Shown: piece by piece, positions 1-10,019 of the stretch | Layout: the number at the start of each line of letters is the position of its first letter | Numbering within the stretch: position 1 is the stretch's first letter | Assembly: GCA_001768235.1 (NCBI GenBank) | Contig: MENK01000014.1 | Location: 128,977-192,976 of the forward strand | DNA: 64,000 bases | Direction: 5' to 3' | Source: Bacteroidetes bacterium GWB2_32_14 | GTDB lineage: Bacteria; Bacteroidota; Bacteroidia; Bacteroidales; UBA12077 | Translations under genes and position numbers: made by a program | The notes under the pieces: model-generated | Seen by the model: the letters and a program-made list of their open reading frames with translations, nothing else | Told to the model about the DNA's origin: nothing | Database searches by the model: none

Positions 1-813
1 TCAACCTATAAGTTGATTTTAAACGGAACACCATTAAGCCGCAACCTGCTCGATTTATGGGCGCAAATGGAGTTTCTTTCGCCAAAAATACTTAACATGG
101 CTATGGTAGAGTACAAAAATACATTTTGCGAGTACCTTACAATTACCAAGCGGTTAGGTTACAAGAGCCTTACTAAGGAGTTTATAGTCGGGTATCATAA
201 TGTTGATTATTTATACAAGCTAATTGAGCCATACGTGTTCGAAGCCGATTTACAAATCGACACCAAGAAGCATTACTTCGACCTGGATTATTCCCTTACA
301 GAAGCAGAAAAGAAAGAACACGAAAGGTTAAAAGAAAAGTATCTCGACAACGACAGGATGGAAATTCGCAACAACAACATCTTTTTAGAAATAACACAGA
401 AGTTGCAGCACAATTACAGTTGTTCTCCCGAAAAGTTTAGCATAATTAGACAAATTTTGTCCAAAAACGACAAATCAAAAGTACTTATATGTGCTAAGTA
501 TATCGATACTCAGGAAGAACTACGAAAGCGATTTCCTGATGTTCGTGTATTATCGTGGCAAAAAAATGCATTTGCATTAAACCTGCAACAATATAACGTT
601 TTAATTAAGTTCGATAAGCATTGGGATTACGCCCTGCACGAACAAATAGAGCACCGCATTTACAGGCAGGGGCAGCACGACGATTGCAAGATTTACGACC
701 TTACAGGAAACATCGGCCTTGAAGATATGATGAACAAGAACGTTGTTAAAAAAGGCATGTTACTCCAGTATTTCAAACAAAAATCAGTAACCGAATTAAA
801 GAAAATATTATGA
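1..813 (+). CDS. SNF2/DEAD-like helicase, C-terminal part (5' end lies outside window)
   Basis: Reading frame is open to the left edge (STYKLILNGTPLSRN, motif III-like) and ends with a helicase motif VI-like EQIEHRIYRQGQ; ATGA overlap with next gene. Confidence 0.75.
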   Translation, partial: STYKLILNGTPLSRNLLDLWAQMEFLSPKILNMAMVEYKNTFCEYLTITKRLGYKSLTKEFIVGYHNVDYLYKLIEPYVFEADLQIDTKKHYFDLDYSLTEAEKKEHERLKEKYLDNDRMEIRNNNIFLEITQKLQHNYSCSPEKFSIIRQILSKNDKSKVLICAKYIDTQEELRKRFPDVRVLSWQKNAFALNLQQYNVLIKFDKHWDYALHEQIEHRIYRQGQHDDCKIYDLTGNIGLEDMMNKNVVKKGMLLQYFKQKSVTELKKIL

Positions 814-2099
814 ACGTTTACGAAGCTGCAATAAAAAGAATCGAATTCATTTTTAATGAGTTCGATAACGTATTGGTTGCTTTTTCTGGGGGCAAAGACA
901 GTGGAGTATGCCTTAACCTTTGTTACGATTTTGCAAAACAAAACAATTTGCTTTTTAAATTGGCTGTGTATCACGAAGATTATGAAGCTGGTTATCCTCA
1001 CACGTTTGAATACGTTGAAAAAGAATTTGATGCTAAGTCGGACATTAAAAGATACTGGTTATGCCTTCCTATAAAAGCTGCCTGCTCAGTATCGATGCAC
1101 CAAACACATTGGATACCATGGGATGATGACGATAAAGAAATATGGGTTAGAGAAATGCCTTCAAAAGAGTATATCTATAATATTAAAAATATCTGGTTTC
1201 CTTTTGAAAAAGGTACTTCGGGCTTCGATACACGAATAATATTTGCGAATGAATTTGCAAAGAAATTTGGTAAAACTGCTGTAATTGTTGGGCTTAGGAT
1301 GGATGAAAGCCTTTCAAGGAGATCAATAATTACATCATCTATGCGGGTTAATTTTTATAAAGAAAAAAGATATTCTGTAGTCAAAGGCGAACACACTGTT
1401 AATTTTTATCCAATTTATGACTGGCGAACAGATGATATTTGGATTGCCAATTATAGATACAGATGGAATTACAACAAACTGTACGATTTATACTACATGG
1501 CGGGACTTAATGCTCCTGAAATGAGAACGGCAAGTCCATTCCATAGTGCCGGGCAAAAGCACCTCCGATTGTTCAAGGTAATATGCCCTGCCATGTGGGG
1601 TAAAATGGTCAGCCGTGTTAATGGTGTTAATTTCACTGGAATTTACGGTGGAACCACCGCAATGGGCTGGAAAAATATCAAAAAACCTCCGCATTTTACG
1701 TGGAAACAGTACATGGAATTTTTGCTGTCTACTTTGCCTGATGACATTAGGAAGAAGTTTGAAGTTAAAATAGAAAAATCAAAATGGCATTGGCGAGTCC
1801 AGGGCGGAGCAAGAAACAAGAGCTTTATCGAACATTTAGAAAAAGAAGGGGTTCCGCTAAGAAGAAGCGGGCTGAAATCTGCATCATGCAAGGTTAATAC
1901 AGATAAGGAGATAATTTACATCGATGATTGGTTTGACGACACATCGGTTGATGATTTCAAAAAAGCACCAACCTATAAAAGAGCCTGTATTGCGATAATG
2001 AAAAATGACACTCAATGCTTGTTTATGGGATTTAGCCGGACAAAACAAGATATGGAACGAAGAAAAAACATAATGGAAAAATATAAAAAACTACTATGA
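810..2099 (+). CDS. Phosphoadenosine phosphosulfate reductase family protein, DUF3440/IbrA-like
   Basis: PP-loop SGGKDS near the N-terminus, PAPS-reductase-like core and DUF3440-like C-terminal half; 4-bp overlaps on both sides. Confidence 0.8.
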   Translation: MNVYEAAIKRIEFIFNEFDNVLVAFSGGKDSGVCLNLCYDFAKQNNLLFKLAVYHEDYEAGYPHTFEYVEKEFDAKSDIKRYWLCLPIKAACSVSMHQTHWIPWDDDDKEIWVREMPSKEYIYNIKNIWFPFEKGTSGFDTRIIFANEFAKKFGKTAVIVGLRMDESLSRRSIITSSMRVNFYKEKRYSVVKGEHTVNFYPIYDWRTDDIWIANYRYRWNYNKLYDLYYMAGLNAPEMRTASPFHSAGQKHLRLFKVICPAMWGKMVSRVNGVNFTGIYGGTTAMGWKNIKKPPHFTWKQYMEFLLSTLPDDIRKKFEVKIEKSKWHWRVQGGARNKSFIEHLEKEGVPLRRSGLKSASCKVNTDKEIIYIDDWFDDTSVDDFKKAPTYKRACIAIMKNDTQCLFMGFSRTKQDMERRKNIMEKYKKLL

Positions 2100-2752
2100 A
2101 TACTTTTGAAGAATTTGAAAAAGGAATGAAGATAAGAGAACTTATTTCAGACCTGGTCGAAGAGATTGACGAACTTGCGGATATTGATGAAAAAATAGAC
2201 GTTCTCAATTATGTACGTAAAATGCTTCACGATGTTAGTCCGCTAAAGCATCACCCCGTTGACTATGTTATGTGGGAAAAATCAGACAATGTGGAATGCA
2301 ACGACTATAACCCAAACGCAGTTGCACCCCCTGAATTTAAATTACTTACTACGTCCATTATAGAAGATGGGTTTACGATGCCAATATATACTAATCCTGA
2401 AAATAGTCATAAAACTATAATTGATGGGTTTCATAGACGAAAAGCAGAAAAGAGCAATAAAAACATTAGCGATTCAACGTTTAATCGAATTCCTATTACA
2501 TTATCCAGAGAAGATAAACGCGATGTTTCAAACCGCATGGCATCAACTATACGTCACAATCGGGCACGTGGCAGCCACGATATTGATTTAATGGTAAATA
2601 TTATTAGTGAACTTACCAAAAGTGGAATGAGCGATGCGTGGATTATTAGACACATAGGCATGGATGCAGACGAATTGCTCAGGTTAAAACAAATATCAGG
2701 TTTGGCAGAGCTATTTAAGGATAAAGAATTTTCAAACTCAAAAGAAATATAA
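2096..2752 (+). CDS. ParB/Srx-fold nuclease-like protein, IbrB-like
   Basis: ParB-like motifs DGFHRRKAE and ASTIRHNRARGSH; sits directly downstream of the IbrA-like gene. Confidence 0.75.
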   Translation: MNTFEEFEKGMKIRELISDLVEEIDELADIDEKIDVLNYVRKMLHDVSPLKHHPVDYVMWEKSDNVECNDYNPNAVAPPEFKLLTTSIIEDGFTMPIYTNPENSHKTIIDGFHRRKAEKSNKNISDSTFNRIPITLSREDKRDVSNRMASTIRHNRARGSHDIDLMVNIISELTKSGMSDAWIIRHIGMDADELLRLKQISGLAELFKDKEFSNSKEI

Positions 2753-2753
2753 A

Positions 2754-3038
2754 ATGGAAACAGAAGAAAAATACAAAGAAGCAAGGCGCATGTTGTGCCA
2801 ATACTTACGAAAACTAGCAGCCGAAAAAGGAATAACACATGCAGAAATTGCCGAAAAAACAGGATTCTCGGCAAATAATGTTTCACGCATGTTAATGGGC
2901 AGATACCCGCCCACGCTCGATAGTTTTATTAAATTAGCCGAAGCCGTTAATACATTCTTTTTTGTTATAGACAAAGAAGCCAACGACGACCTGGTAGAAA
3001 CAATGAAAAACAGGTGGGGAAAAATTGAAAATAATTAA
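2754..3038 (+). CDS. XRE-type helix-turn-helix protein
   Basis: HTH signature ITHAEIAEKTGFSANNVSRMLMGRYPPTLDSFIKLAEAV. Confidence 0.75.
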   Translation: METEEKYKEARRMLCQYLRKLAAEKGITHAEIAEKTGFSANNVSRMLMGRYPPTLDSFIKLAEAVNTFFFVIDKEANDDLVETMKNRWGKIENN

Positions 3039-4186
3039 ATTTTAAAATCATTAAAAACTTCCATTTCTTTTTCAACATCTTCGCCCAGCACGTGCGCGTA
3101 TATCATAGTTTCGCTTATGTTGGTATGGCCGAGAAGCTTTTGCAATACCGCAATGTTTTTTGTTTTACGCAAGAAAAGAGTTGCAAAAGTATGCCTGGCG
3201 CTATGCGAAGATATTTCCTTATCAATACCAGCAGCGGTTGCAATCTTTTTTAAATGGCGGTTTGTTACCTGGTCGGAATAAGTATCGAAAATAAAACCAA
3301 CCGTCCGCAATGGAGCTGCATTTTTAATTAATATTAATGCCGGTTCTTTTAACGGGATCTTAATTACTTTCGATTTTGTCTTATAAGCATGAAATACAAG
3401 GGTATTATTAACAATATCGTCGTGTGTAATTCTTTTCAGGTCGCTCACGCGTAGGCCCGTGAAACAGGCAAACAAATAATACCTTAATACCCGTTGGTGG
3501 TTTGGTGTAAGTGTGTTTTTGCGGTATAACTCAATTAACTTATCGAGCTCTTCCGGATCAAGATAAATACGATCGGGATTTATGCGTTTAATTTTAATGT
3601 GATCAAACGGGTTTTCTGTTATAATCTTTTTGCGAATGGCAATATTAATGTACGATTTAAACACGGCCATATTTTTCTGTATCGTGTTTTCTTTATTATC
3701 AAGCCTGAGTTTAAGATACTTTTTATAATCATTAATCATCTCCACGGAGATCTCGCTAAACATGAGTTGTTTTTTATATAACTTTAATTTATTTAGTACC
3801 GATTCGTGCATGGCGATGGTGTTTGGCGAAAGAATTCCTTTTTGTTCCAGGATTGTTTTTTCCACGAAGTCGTAAAAGTCGATGTAAGTAGATGGAATTT
3901 TATATTCCTTCCGGAGCAGATCAGGAGTAAGCTCTTTCCCTTGCAACCGGTAACGAACAAAAGCATCGGTAATTCGCTTTTTGCAATTGTCGATAATCAG
4001 GTTATCGTCTTTAACCGTTTTCGAAGTACCCTTAATTCTTTTTTTAATGGGATCCCAATTATCTGGATTAACCGAAACACCCGTATTAAAACGTACCTTC
4101 TCGTTCATCAGGTGAGTGTAAATGTACACCGCAGATGTTTTGTCTGATTTCTGGTAATCTTTTAAGTAAACAGTAAGTTTATTCAT
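3035..4186 (-). CDS. Tyrosine-type site-specific integrase
   Basis: Catalytic motifs TGLRVSDL (R), HSARHTFA (HxxR), LLGHTN (H) and MIYAHV (Y); adjacent to a tRNA gene. Confidence 0.93.
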   Translation of the reverse strand: MNKLTVYLKDYQKSDKTSAVYIYTHLMNEKVRFNTGVSVNPDNWDPIKKRIKGTSKTVKDDNLIIDNCKKRITDAFVRYRLQGKELTPDLLRKEYKIPSTYIDFYDFVEKTILEQKGILSPNTIAMHESVLNKLKLYKKQLMFSEISVEMINDYKKYLKLRLDNKENTIQKNMAVFKSYINIAIRKKIITENPFDHIKIKRINPDRIYLDPEELDKLIELYRKNTLTPNHQRVLRYYLFACFTGLRVSDLKRITHDDIVNNTLVFHAYKTKSKVIKIPLKEPALILIKNAAPLRTVGFIFDTYSDQVTNRHLKKIATAAGIDKEISSHSARHTFATLFLRKTKNIAVLQKLLGHTNISETMIYAHVLGEDVEKEMEVFNDFKI

Positions 4187-4283
4187 AGCAAAAAGTTTAA
4201 GTCGTTTTTGGGACGGATTTTAACACTTTTTCGAAAAACTCACATAATCCAGGCGATATTGAAAGCCATACTACGCGAAAAGG

Positions 4284-4317
4284 AAAAAGCCGCCCATTAA
4301 AAGATGGCGGCTTTTTT
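4284..4317. terminator. Rho-independent-like hairpin
   Basis: AAAAAGCCGCC-CATTAAAAGAT-GGCGGCTTTTTT immediately downstream of tRNA-Phe. Confidence 0.7.
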
Positions 4318-4318
4318 G

Positions 4319-4391
<73 letters not shown>

Positions 4392-4545
4392 GAATGCTCA
4401 TTGGCGGTTGCAAATATAATTGAAAAAATTCGTTTACAAAATATTTTTACTCAATTTTTAAAAAATCTCAAAAACTCACTTTAACGATCTATTTATTAGT
4501 TTGATGTATAGAATTTTATATTTTTGCTCTCATATATAATTTAAA

Positions 4546-5766
4546 ATGAATTATCAAAGTTTTACTCTCAATAACGGGATACGCATAATACATTTACATA
4601 CTTTATCGCATGTTGCACATTGCGGTTTACTCATTAATGCAGGTTCGCGCGATGAGCACGAACATGAACATGGCATGGCTCACTTTATTGAACACGCCAT
4701 ATTTAAAGGTACAAAAAAACGTAAAGCATATCATATTCTCAGTCGTATGGAAGATGTCGGAGGCGAAATTAATGCTTATACTTCAAAAGAAGAGACAGCT
4801 ATACATACTTCATTCTTAAAAAACGATTACGAACGGGCTATAGAGCTCATTTGGGATATCACTTTTAACTCTGTATTTCCACAAAAAGAAATTGACCGCG
4901 AAAAAGAAGTCATTATTGAAGAAATAAAATCCTATAAAGACGACCCTGCAGAGCTTATTTTTGATGAATTCGAAGAACTGGTATTCAGAAACCAGCCATT
5001 GGGTAAAAATATCCTGGGAAATCCTAAAGATTTAAGAAGATTTACCAAAAATGATGTCGAATCGTTTATTAAAAACAATTACCACACTAACGAGATGGTA
5101 CTTTGTTCAATTGGTAACATTTCGTTCGAAAAGTTTAAGAAACTTGCCGAAAAATATTTTGGCCAAATAGCATCAAATCCACGAACAAAAAAACGTGCAT
5201 TAATCAACAATTATTTACCCGAAATAAAAACCCTGCACAAAAAAACACATCAAACACACTTTATTATTGGTAACCTGGCATACAATGTTCACGATCCCAA
5301 AAAGGTCGGACTTACTTTACTCGACAACATGCTTGGTGGCCCGGGATTAAATTCACGTTTAAGTCTCGTTCTTCGTGAAAAATACGGTTATGTTTATTAT
5401 ATTGAATCAAACTATACTCCCTATAGTGATACAGGTATTTTCTCTATTTATTTTGGAACCGATAAAAACAATGTTGATAAAAGCTTATCGCTTGTAAAGA
5501 AAGAGTTTGATTTACTTCGAAATAAAAAGTTGGGAATTGTACAACTTAGAAAAGCAAAAAAACAGATATTTGGCCAGATTGCAATTAATTCGGAAAATAG
5601 CGCCAACCTGATGTTGTCTATGGGTAAAAGCTTTTTGCTTTTTAACAAAGTAGATAGCCTGGAAGAGATTCGAACAAAAATTGAGTCAATAACCATTGAT
5701 GATATTCAGAAAATAGCAAACGAAATCCTGGATATTGACAACATGTCGATGTTAATTTATAAATAA
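4546..5766 (+). CDS. M16 family zinc peptidase (insulinase/processing-peptidase-like)
   Basis: HFIEH inverted zinc motif and downstream glutamate region typical of M16. Confidence 0.9.
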   Translation: MNYQSFTLNNGIRIIHLHTLSHVAHCGLLINAGSRDEHEHEHGMAHFIEHAIFKGTKKRKAYHILSRMEDVGGEINAYTSKEETAIHTSFLKNDYERAIELIWDITFNSVFPQKEIDREKEVIIEEIKSYKDDPAELIFDEFEELVFRNQPLGKNILGNPKDLRRFTKNDVESFIKNNYHTNEMVLCSIGNISFEKFKKLAEKYFGQIASNPRTKKRALINNYLPEIKTLHKKTHQTHFIIGNLAYNVHDPKKVGLTLLDNMLGGPGLNSRLSLVLREKYGYVYYIESNYTPYSDTGIFSIYFGTDKNNVDKSLSLVKKEFDLLRNKKLGIVQLRKAKKQIFGQIAINSENSANLMLSMGKSFLLFNKVDSLEEIRTKIESITIDDIQKIANEILDIDNMSMLIYK

Positions 5767-5769
5767 TAA

Positions 5770-6426
5770 GTGCCTGAAATGTCTGATTTTTATTTCAACA
5801 TTGAAGAATACATTCTGAATCATTCTGACGCAGAAGACCCCGTTTTGGCTGAGCTTAACCGTGAAACGAATCTGAAAATTCTTCGCCCCCGGATGCTTTC
5901 AGGACACTTGCAAGGTAAAATTCTTGAAATGATAAGCAAGATGATTCGTCCAGAGAAAATCCTTGAGATTGGCACTTACACGGGATATTCAGCTATCTGC
6001 ATGGCTAAAGGGCTAAAAGAAAATGGTATTTTACATACCATAGAAATAAACGACGAGCTTGAAGAAATCATTTCGAGATACGTTGAAAAATCAGGACTGC
6101 GAGATAAAATCATGATTCATTTTGGTAATGCATTGGAAATAATTCCTTCGTTGAATGAAATGTTCGATCTGGCATTTATTGATGGTGATAAACGTGAATA
6201 TATGGATTATTACAATCTGGTTTTAGGGTATATAAAACCCGGGGGATTTATTCTGGCCGACAATGTACTTTGGAGTGGAAAAGTAGTTGAAATGGAATCT
6301 CCAGACGATGAATACACCAAAGGAATTTTCGATTTTAATGATTTCCTGAAAAACGATACCCGCGTGGAAAAAGTAATTCTTCCTTTACGCGATGGACTTA
6401 CCCTGATTAGAAAAATTAGTGAGTAG
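5770..6426 (+). CDS. O-methyltransferase (class I SAM-dependent)
   Basis: ILEIGTYTGYSAICMAKGL, AFIDGDKREYMDYY, ADNVLWSGKV. Start could be the GTG at 5770 or ATG at 5779. Confidence 0.88.
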   Translation: MPEMSDFYFNIEEYILNHSDAEDPVLAELNRETNLKILRPRMLSGHLQGKILEMISKMIRPEKILEIGTYTGYSAICMAKGLKENGILHTIEINDELEEIISRYVEKSGLRDKIMIHFGNALEIIPSLNEMFDLAFIDGDKREYMDYYNLVLGYIKPGGFILADNVLWSGKVVEMESPDDEYTKGIFDFNDFLKNDTRVEKVILPLRDGLTLIRKISE

Positions 6427-6469
6427 TGACTTGGAGATTATTCACTATTCACAGAGTACTATCCACCAG

Positions 6470-7300
6470 CTATTCTTTCATTTTTTCCTCATTTACCACA
6501 CTAAACCCGAATGATTTAATTACTCGCATATCAGGCGGAATTGAGAAAATCCAGTCGATAATTTTCTTATATTCCACATCGCTGGTATAAGGAATATCTT
6601 CTTTCATAAATACCATGATCATACGGTGAATTTCTGATTTTTTTTCGGTATAGAGCGTGTAATCCATTGTTTCTGATGGAAAGTTGTATTGTGTATTTGC
6701 ATTAAGCAGATAAGAAGCTTCGTAATCACTGGGAAACAATTGAAAAGCTTCAGTTTCGCTAAGGATAAAGATTTTCACATAAGCATCTTTCGATGGTTTT
6801 ACCTTGAACACCAGGTTTGTTTCGCTGGGATAAAACATACCAACACCGTCAACCCAGGCATCGAAAGCAATATCTTTTTCGGTTAAGTATTTTACAACCG
6901 TGCAATTGATGATAACTTCAACCTTTAAATGCCCAATTTCATCGAATGATTTTTTAGTATTAGTTATCTCAATATTTTTAACTGCACCACGAATATCAGA
7001 TAGAAAATCAGAGGTGAATACATCTTCATAAGAACCTTTATCTTCTTTCTGAAAATAATCGGTGTACGATGCAATATTCTCTTCTATACCTGCTAACTTT
7101 AAAGCTTCCGTTTTTGCTTCATTTATTGCCCGCTGGGTAACCTGTTCAATGGATTCGTTATCGCCTCCAATGGCCATTCCTTTAATCTCTGTCATTTTTA
7201 TTTCTTTCACATTTTTATCGGCAAAAACAGTGTGAAAAGCAAAAAAAATCTGAAAAATAACAAGTAAAGCAATCATCCTTTTTCGTTTCATAACAAGCAA
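6470..7300 (-). CDS. Exported protein with DUF4384-like domain
   Basis: Signal peptide; C-terminal pattern KPSKDAYVKIFILSETEAFQLFPSDYE typical of DUF4384. Confidence 0.55.
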   Translation of the reverse strand: MLVMKRKRMIALLVIFQIFFAFHTVFADKNVKEIKMTEIKGMAIGGDNESIEQVTQRAINEAKTEALKLAGIEENIASYTDYFQKEDKGSYEDVFTSDFLSDIRGAVKNIEITNTKKSFDEIGHLKVEVIINCTVVKYLTEKDIAFDAWVDGVGMFYPSETNLVFKVKPSKDAYVKIFILSETEAFQLFPSDYEASYLLNANTQYNFPSETMDYTLYTEKKSEIHRMIMVFMKEDIPYTSDVEYKKIIDWIFSIPPDMRVIKSFGFSVVNEEKMKE

Positions 7301-7469
7301 ATTTAAATTCTGACTAAAAATATAAAATCATTCCCCAATTAAGAAGTATTTGAATAAAAAACATGAATCAAATACTTTGCCAAAACAAAATATTCAAATT
7401 CACTTCAATTTTCGGGCTTGAAATTATTTTAATTCTTTATATTTAGCTTTCTTTTTTTGCAATAAAAAC

Positions 7470-10013
7470 ATGATGAGAATTGAGATTAACCGTTTAAAAC
7501 TACTGATTTTTGCTGCTTTTGCTATCTTTGTTTCCTGTCAAAACAATCAGAAAAAGACAATTACCTTAATCGAAAACTGGGAGTTTAAAAACAATTTGTC
7601 CAATCAATGGTATCCGGCACAAGTTCCCGGAAGTATTCATTCCGATCTTTTCAAAAACAATTTAATTCCGGATCCTTATTTTGAAAAAAACGAACAAAAA
7701 CTTCATTGGATTGATACCTGTGATTGGGTTTACAGAACAAATTTCGAAAAACCAAAATATATTCAGCAAAACGAACATGTTGAACTTATTTTTGATGGAT
7801 TAGACACGTATGCAGATGTATATTTAAATGATTCATGCCTTTTTTCAGCGGATAACATGTTTATTCCGTGGCAAAAAGAAATCGATATTGAAAACCTAAA
7901 GGATACAAACTCATTGGTTGTAAATTTAAAATCAGCTTTAAAAGAAGAAAAGAAGAAACACCAGCTATTGCTTTACGAACTCCCTGGTGGAACAAGAACA
8001 TTTACCAGGAAAGCTGCTTATCAATATGGATGGGATTGGGCTCCGGCATACGTTTCTGCCGGTATTTGGCAGGATGTGAAATTGAAACGATGGAATACAG
8101 CCATAATCCGTGATATTAAATCAACTATTGACACATTAAATGCTGAAATTGCATTCGTTACATTACAACTCGAAATACAGTCGGATATTGATTTTAAAGC
8201 AAGAATAAAAATTAAAGGACGAAATTATTTTTTAAGAAAAACATTCAAGGATATTGCCATAAAAAAAGGAAGACACTTTTACTCTTTACCATTCGAAATA
8301 AATAAACCCAAACTGTGGTGGGTGCATAACCTGGGTGAACCTTTTTTATACAAATTAAATATTCAGCTTTCGAACAACAACAAATTGATTGATTCAAAAA
8401 GCATTTCCCTGGGGTTACGAACAATAAAATTAGTAAGGGAAAAAGATGATACGGGCGAATCATTTTATTTTAAATTAAATGGTGTTCCGGTATTTATGAA
8501 GGGAGCTAATTATGTCCCACAAAGTTCATTTCCGGGAACAGTAAAAGATTCAGGTTACAATAAAATAATTTCTGATGCCTTAAAAGCCAACATGAACATG
8601 CTTAGGGTTTGGGGTGGTGGTATTTACGAAAAAGATATTTTTTATGATTTATGTGATAGTTTAGGAATCATGGTCTGGCAGGATTTTATGTTTGCTAACG
8701 CCATGTATCCGGGCGATAGCACTTTTCTTGATAATGTAAAAAAAGAAGCAGAATACCAGGTAAACCGGTTAAGCAACCATCCATCAATAACTGTTTGGTG
8801 TGGCAATAATGAAATTAACGAAGCGTGGCACAACTGGGGATGGACGCGAAGTTACTCCAAGCAAGATTCTACAGAAATATGGAATAATTACCAGAAATTG
8901 TTTCATTCGATTTTACCTGAAATCGTTCATAAAAATAGTCCAGATATTCCTTATACACCATCATCACCGGTATTTGGCAGGGGAAATTCACGAAGCAGCT
9001 TCGAAGGCGATAATCATTACTGGTATGTTTGGCACGATGGATACGATTTTGATTGGTACAATAAAGTTACAGGAAGATTTATGAGTGAATTTGGTTTTCA
9101 GGCGTTCCCATCGATAAAAACTATTGAAATGTTTGACTCTTCAGAATTTAGAACCATCGATTCTGAAATCATACTGGCACATCAGAAACATCCAAAAGGG
9201 AATGAAAAAATCAAACAATATATGCAGAATTATTACCCTGTTCCTGATAATTTCTCAGATTTTGTTTATGTAAGTCAACTGTTGCAGGCTGAAGGAATAC
9301 GAACAGGTATTCTCTCACAACGAAGAGCAAAACCCTTTTGCACGGGCAGCTTGTACTGGCAATTAAACGATTGCTGGCCGGCCATTTCGTGGTCGGGCAT
9401 CGACTATTCCGGCCAATGGAAAGCTTTACATTATTTTGCAAGGGAAGATTTTAAAAACATCCTTATTTCCCCATATTTATTTAATGATTCGCTTGAAATT
9501 ACTGTTGTTTCTGATAGTTTAAAAAGTTTCCAGGGAGAACTCCTGTTAAACCTTATAGATTTTAATGGAACGAGAACTCAGGAATGGAAACTCAATTTTA
9601 ACATAGAAAGTAACCAGAGTCAAAAAGTTTTTAAAACTTCAATCAAGGAACTTTTAAACGGGAAACTAAAAAATAAACATCTTCTTTATATCGAATTAAT
9701 TAACAACAATAAGATTCTTGCAACAAGAGTAGTATATTTTGAAAAACCAAAAGATTTATTACTCGAAAATTCCGATTTTGAATACCTGGTAGCAAGAATC
9801 GACAATGGTTATGAAATTACTTTAACAACAAAGAATCTTATTAAAAATATATATCTTGATTTGCCTTTTGATGGCTTTTTTACAGATAATTTCTTTGATG
9901 TAATTCCGGGAATACCTAAAAAAATTGTTTTCGAGTGTAGTAATAAAAAAATTAAAATTAATAAAGAATTGAAATATAATTGTTTGAATAGAGTTTTAGC
10001 AAAATCTAAATAA
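7470..10013 (+). CDS. Glycoside hydrolase family 2, beta-mannosidase-like lipoprotein
   Basis: Lipobox (FVSCQ), GH2 core including VWCGNNEINEAWHNWGW and SEFGFQAFPS. Confidence 0.88.
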   Translation: MMRIEINRLKLLIFAAFAIFVSCQNNQKKTITLIENWEFKNNLSNQWYPAQVPGSIHSDLFKNNLIPDPYFEKNEQKLHWIDTCDWVYRTNFEKPKYIQQNEHVELIFDGLDTYADVYLNDSCLFSADNMFIPWQKEIDIENLKDTNSLVVNLKSALKEEKKKHQLLLYELPGGTRTFTRKAAYQYGWDWAPAYVSAGIWQDVKLKRWNTAIIRDIKSTIDTLNAEIAFVTLQLEIQSDIDFKARIKIKGRNYFLRKTFKDIAIKKGRHFYSLPFEINKPKLWWVHNLGEPFLYKLNIQLSNNNKLIDSKSISLGLRTIKLVREKDDTGESFYFKLNGVPVFMKGANYVPQSSFPGTVKDSGYNKIISDALKANMNMLRVWGGGIYEKDIFYDLCDSLGIMVWQDFMFANAMYPGDSTFLDNVKKEAEYQVNRLSNHPSITVWCGNNEINEAWHNWGWTRSYSKQDSTEIWNNYQKLFHSILPEIVHKNSPDIPYTPSSPVFGRGNSRSSFEGDNHYWYVWHDGYDFDWYNKVTGRFMSEFGFQAFPSIKTIEMFDSSEFRTIDSEIILAHQKHPKGNEKIKQYMQNYYPVPDNFSDFVYVSQLLQAEGIRTGILSQRRAKPFCTGSLYWQLNDCWPAISWSGIDYSGQWKALHYFAREDFKNILISPYLFNDSLEITVVSDSLKSFQGELLLNLIDFNGTRTQEWKLNFNIESNQSQKVFKTSIKELLNGKLKNKHLLYIELINNNKILATRVVYFEKPKDLLLENSDFEYLVARIDNGYEITLTTKNLIKNIYLDLPFDGFFTDNFFDVIPGIPKKIVFECSNKKIKINKELKYNCLNRVLAKSK

Positions 10014-10019
10014 GTTATA

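Noticed and set aside
693-1001. Minus-strand ORF 693-1001 and similar short overlapping ORFs in the first 3 kb
   Set aside because: Antisense to coupled genes with clear domains; no independent support.
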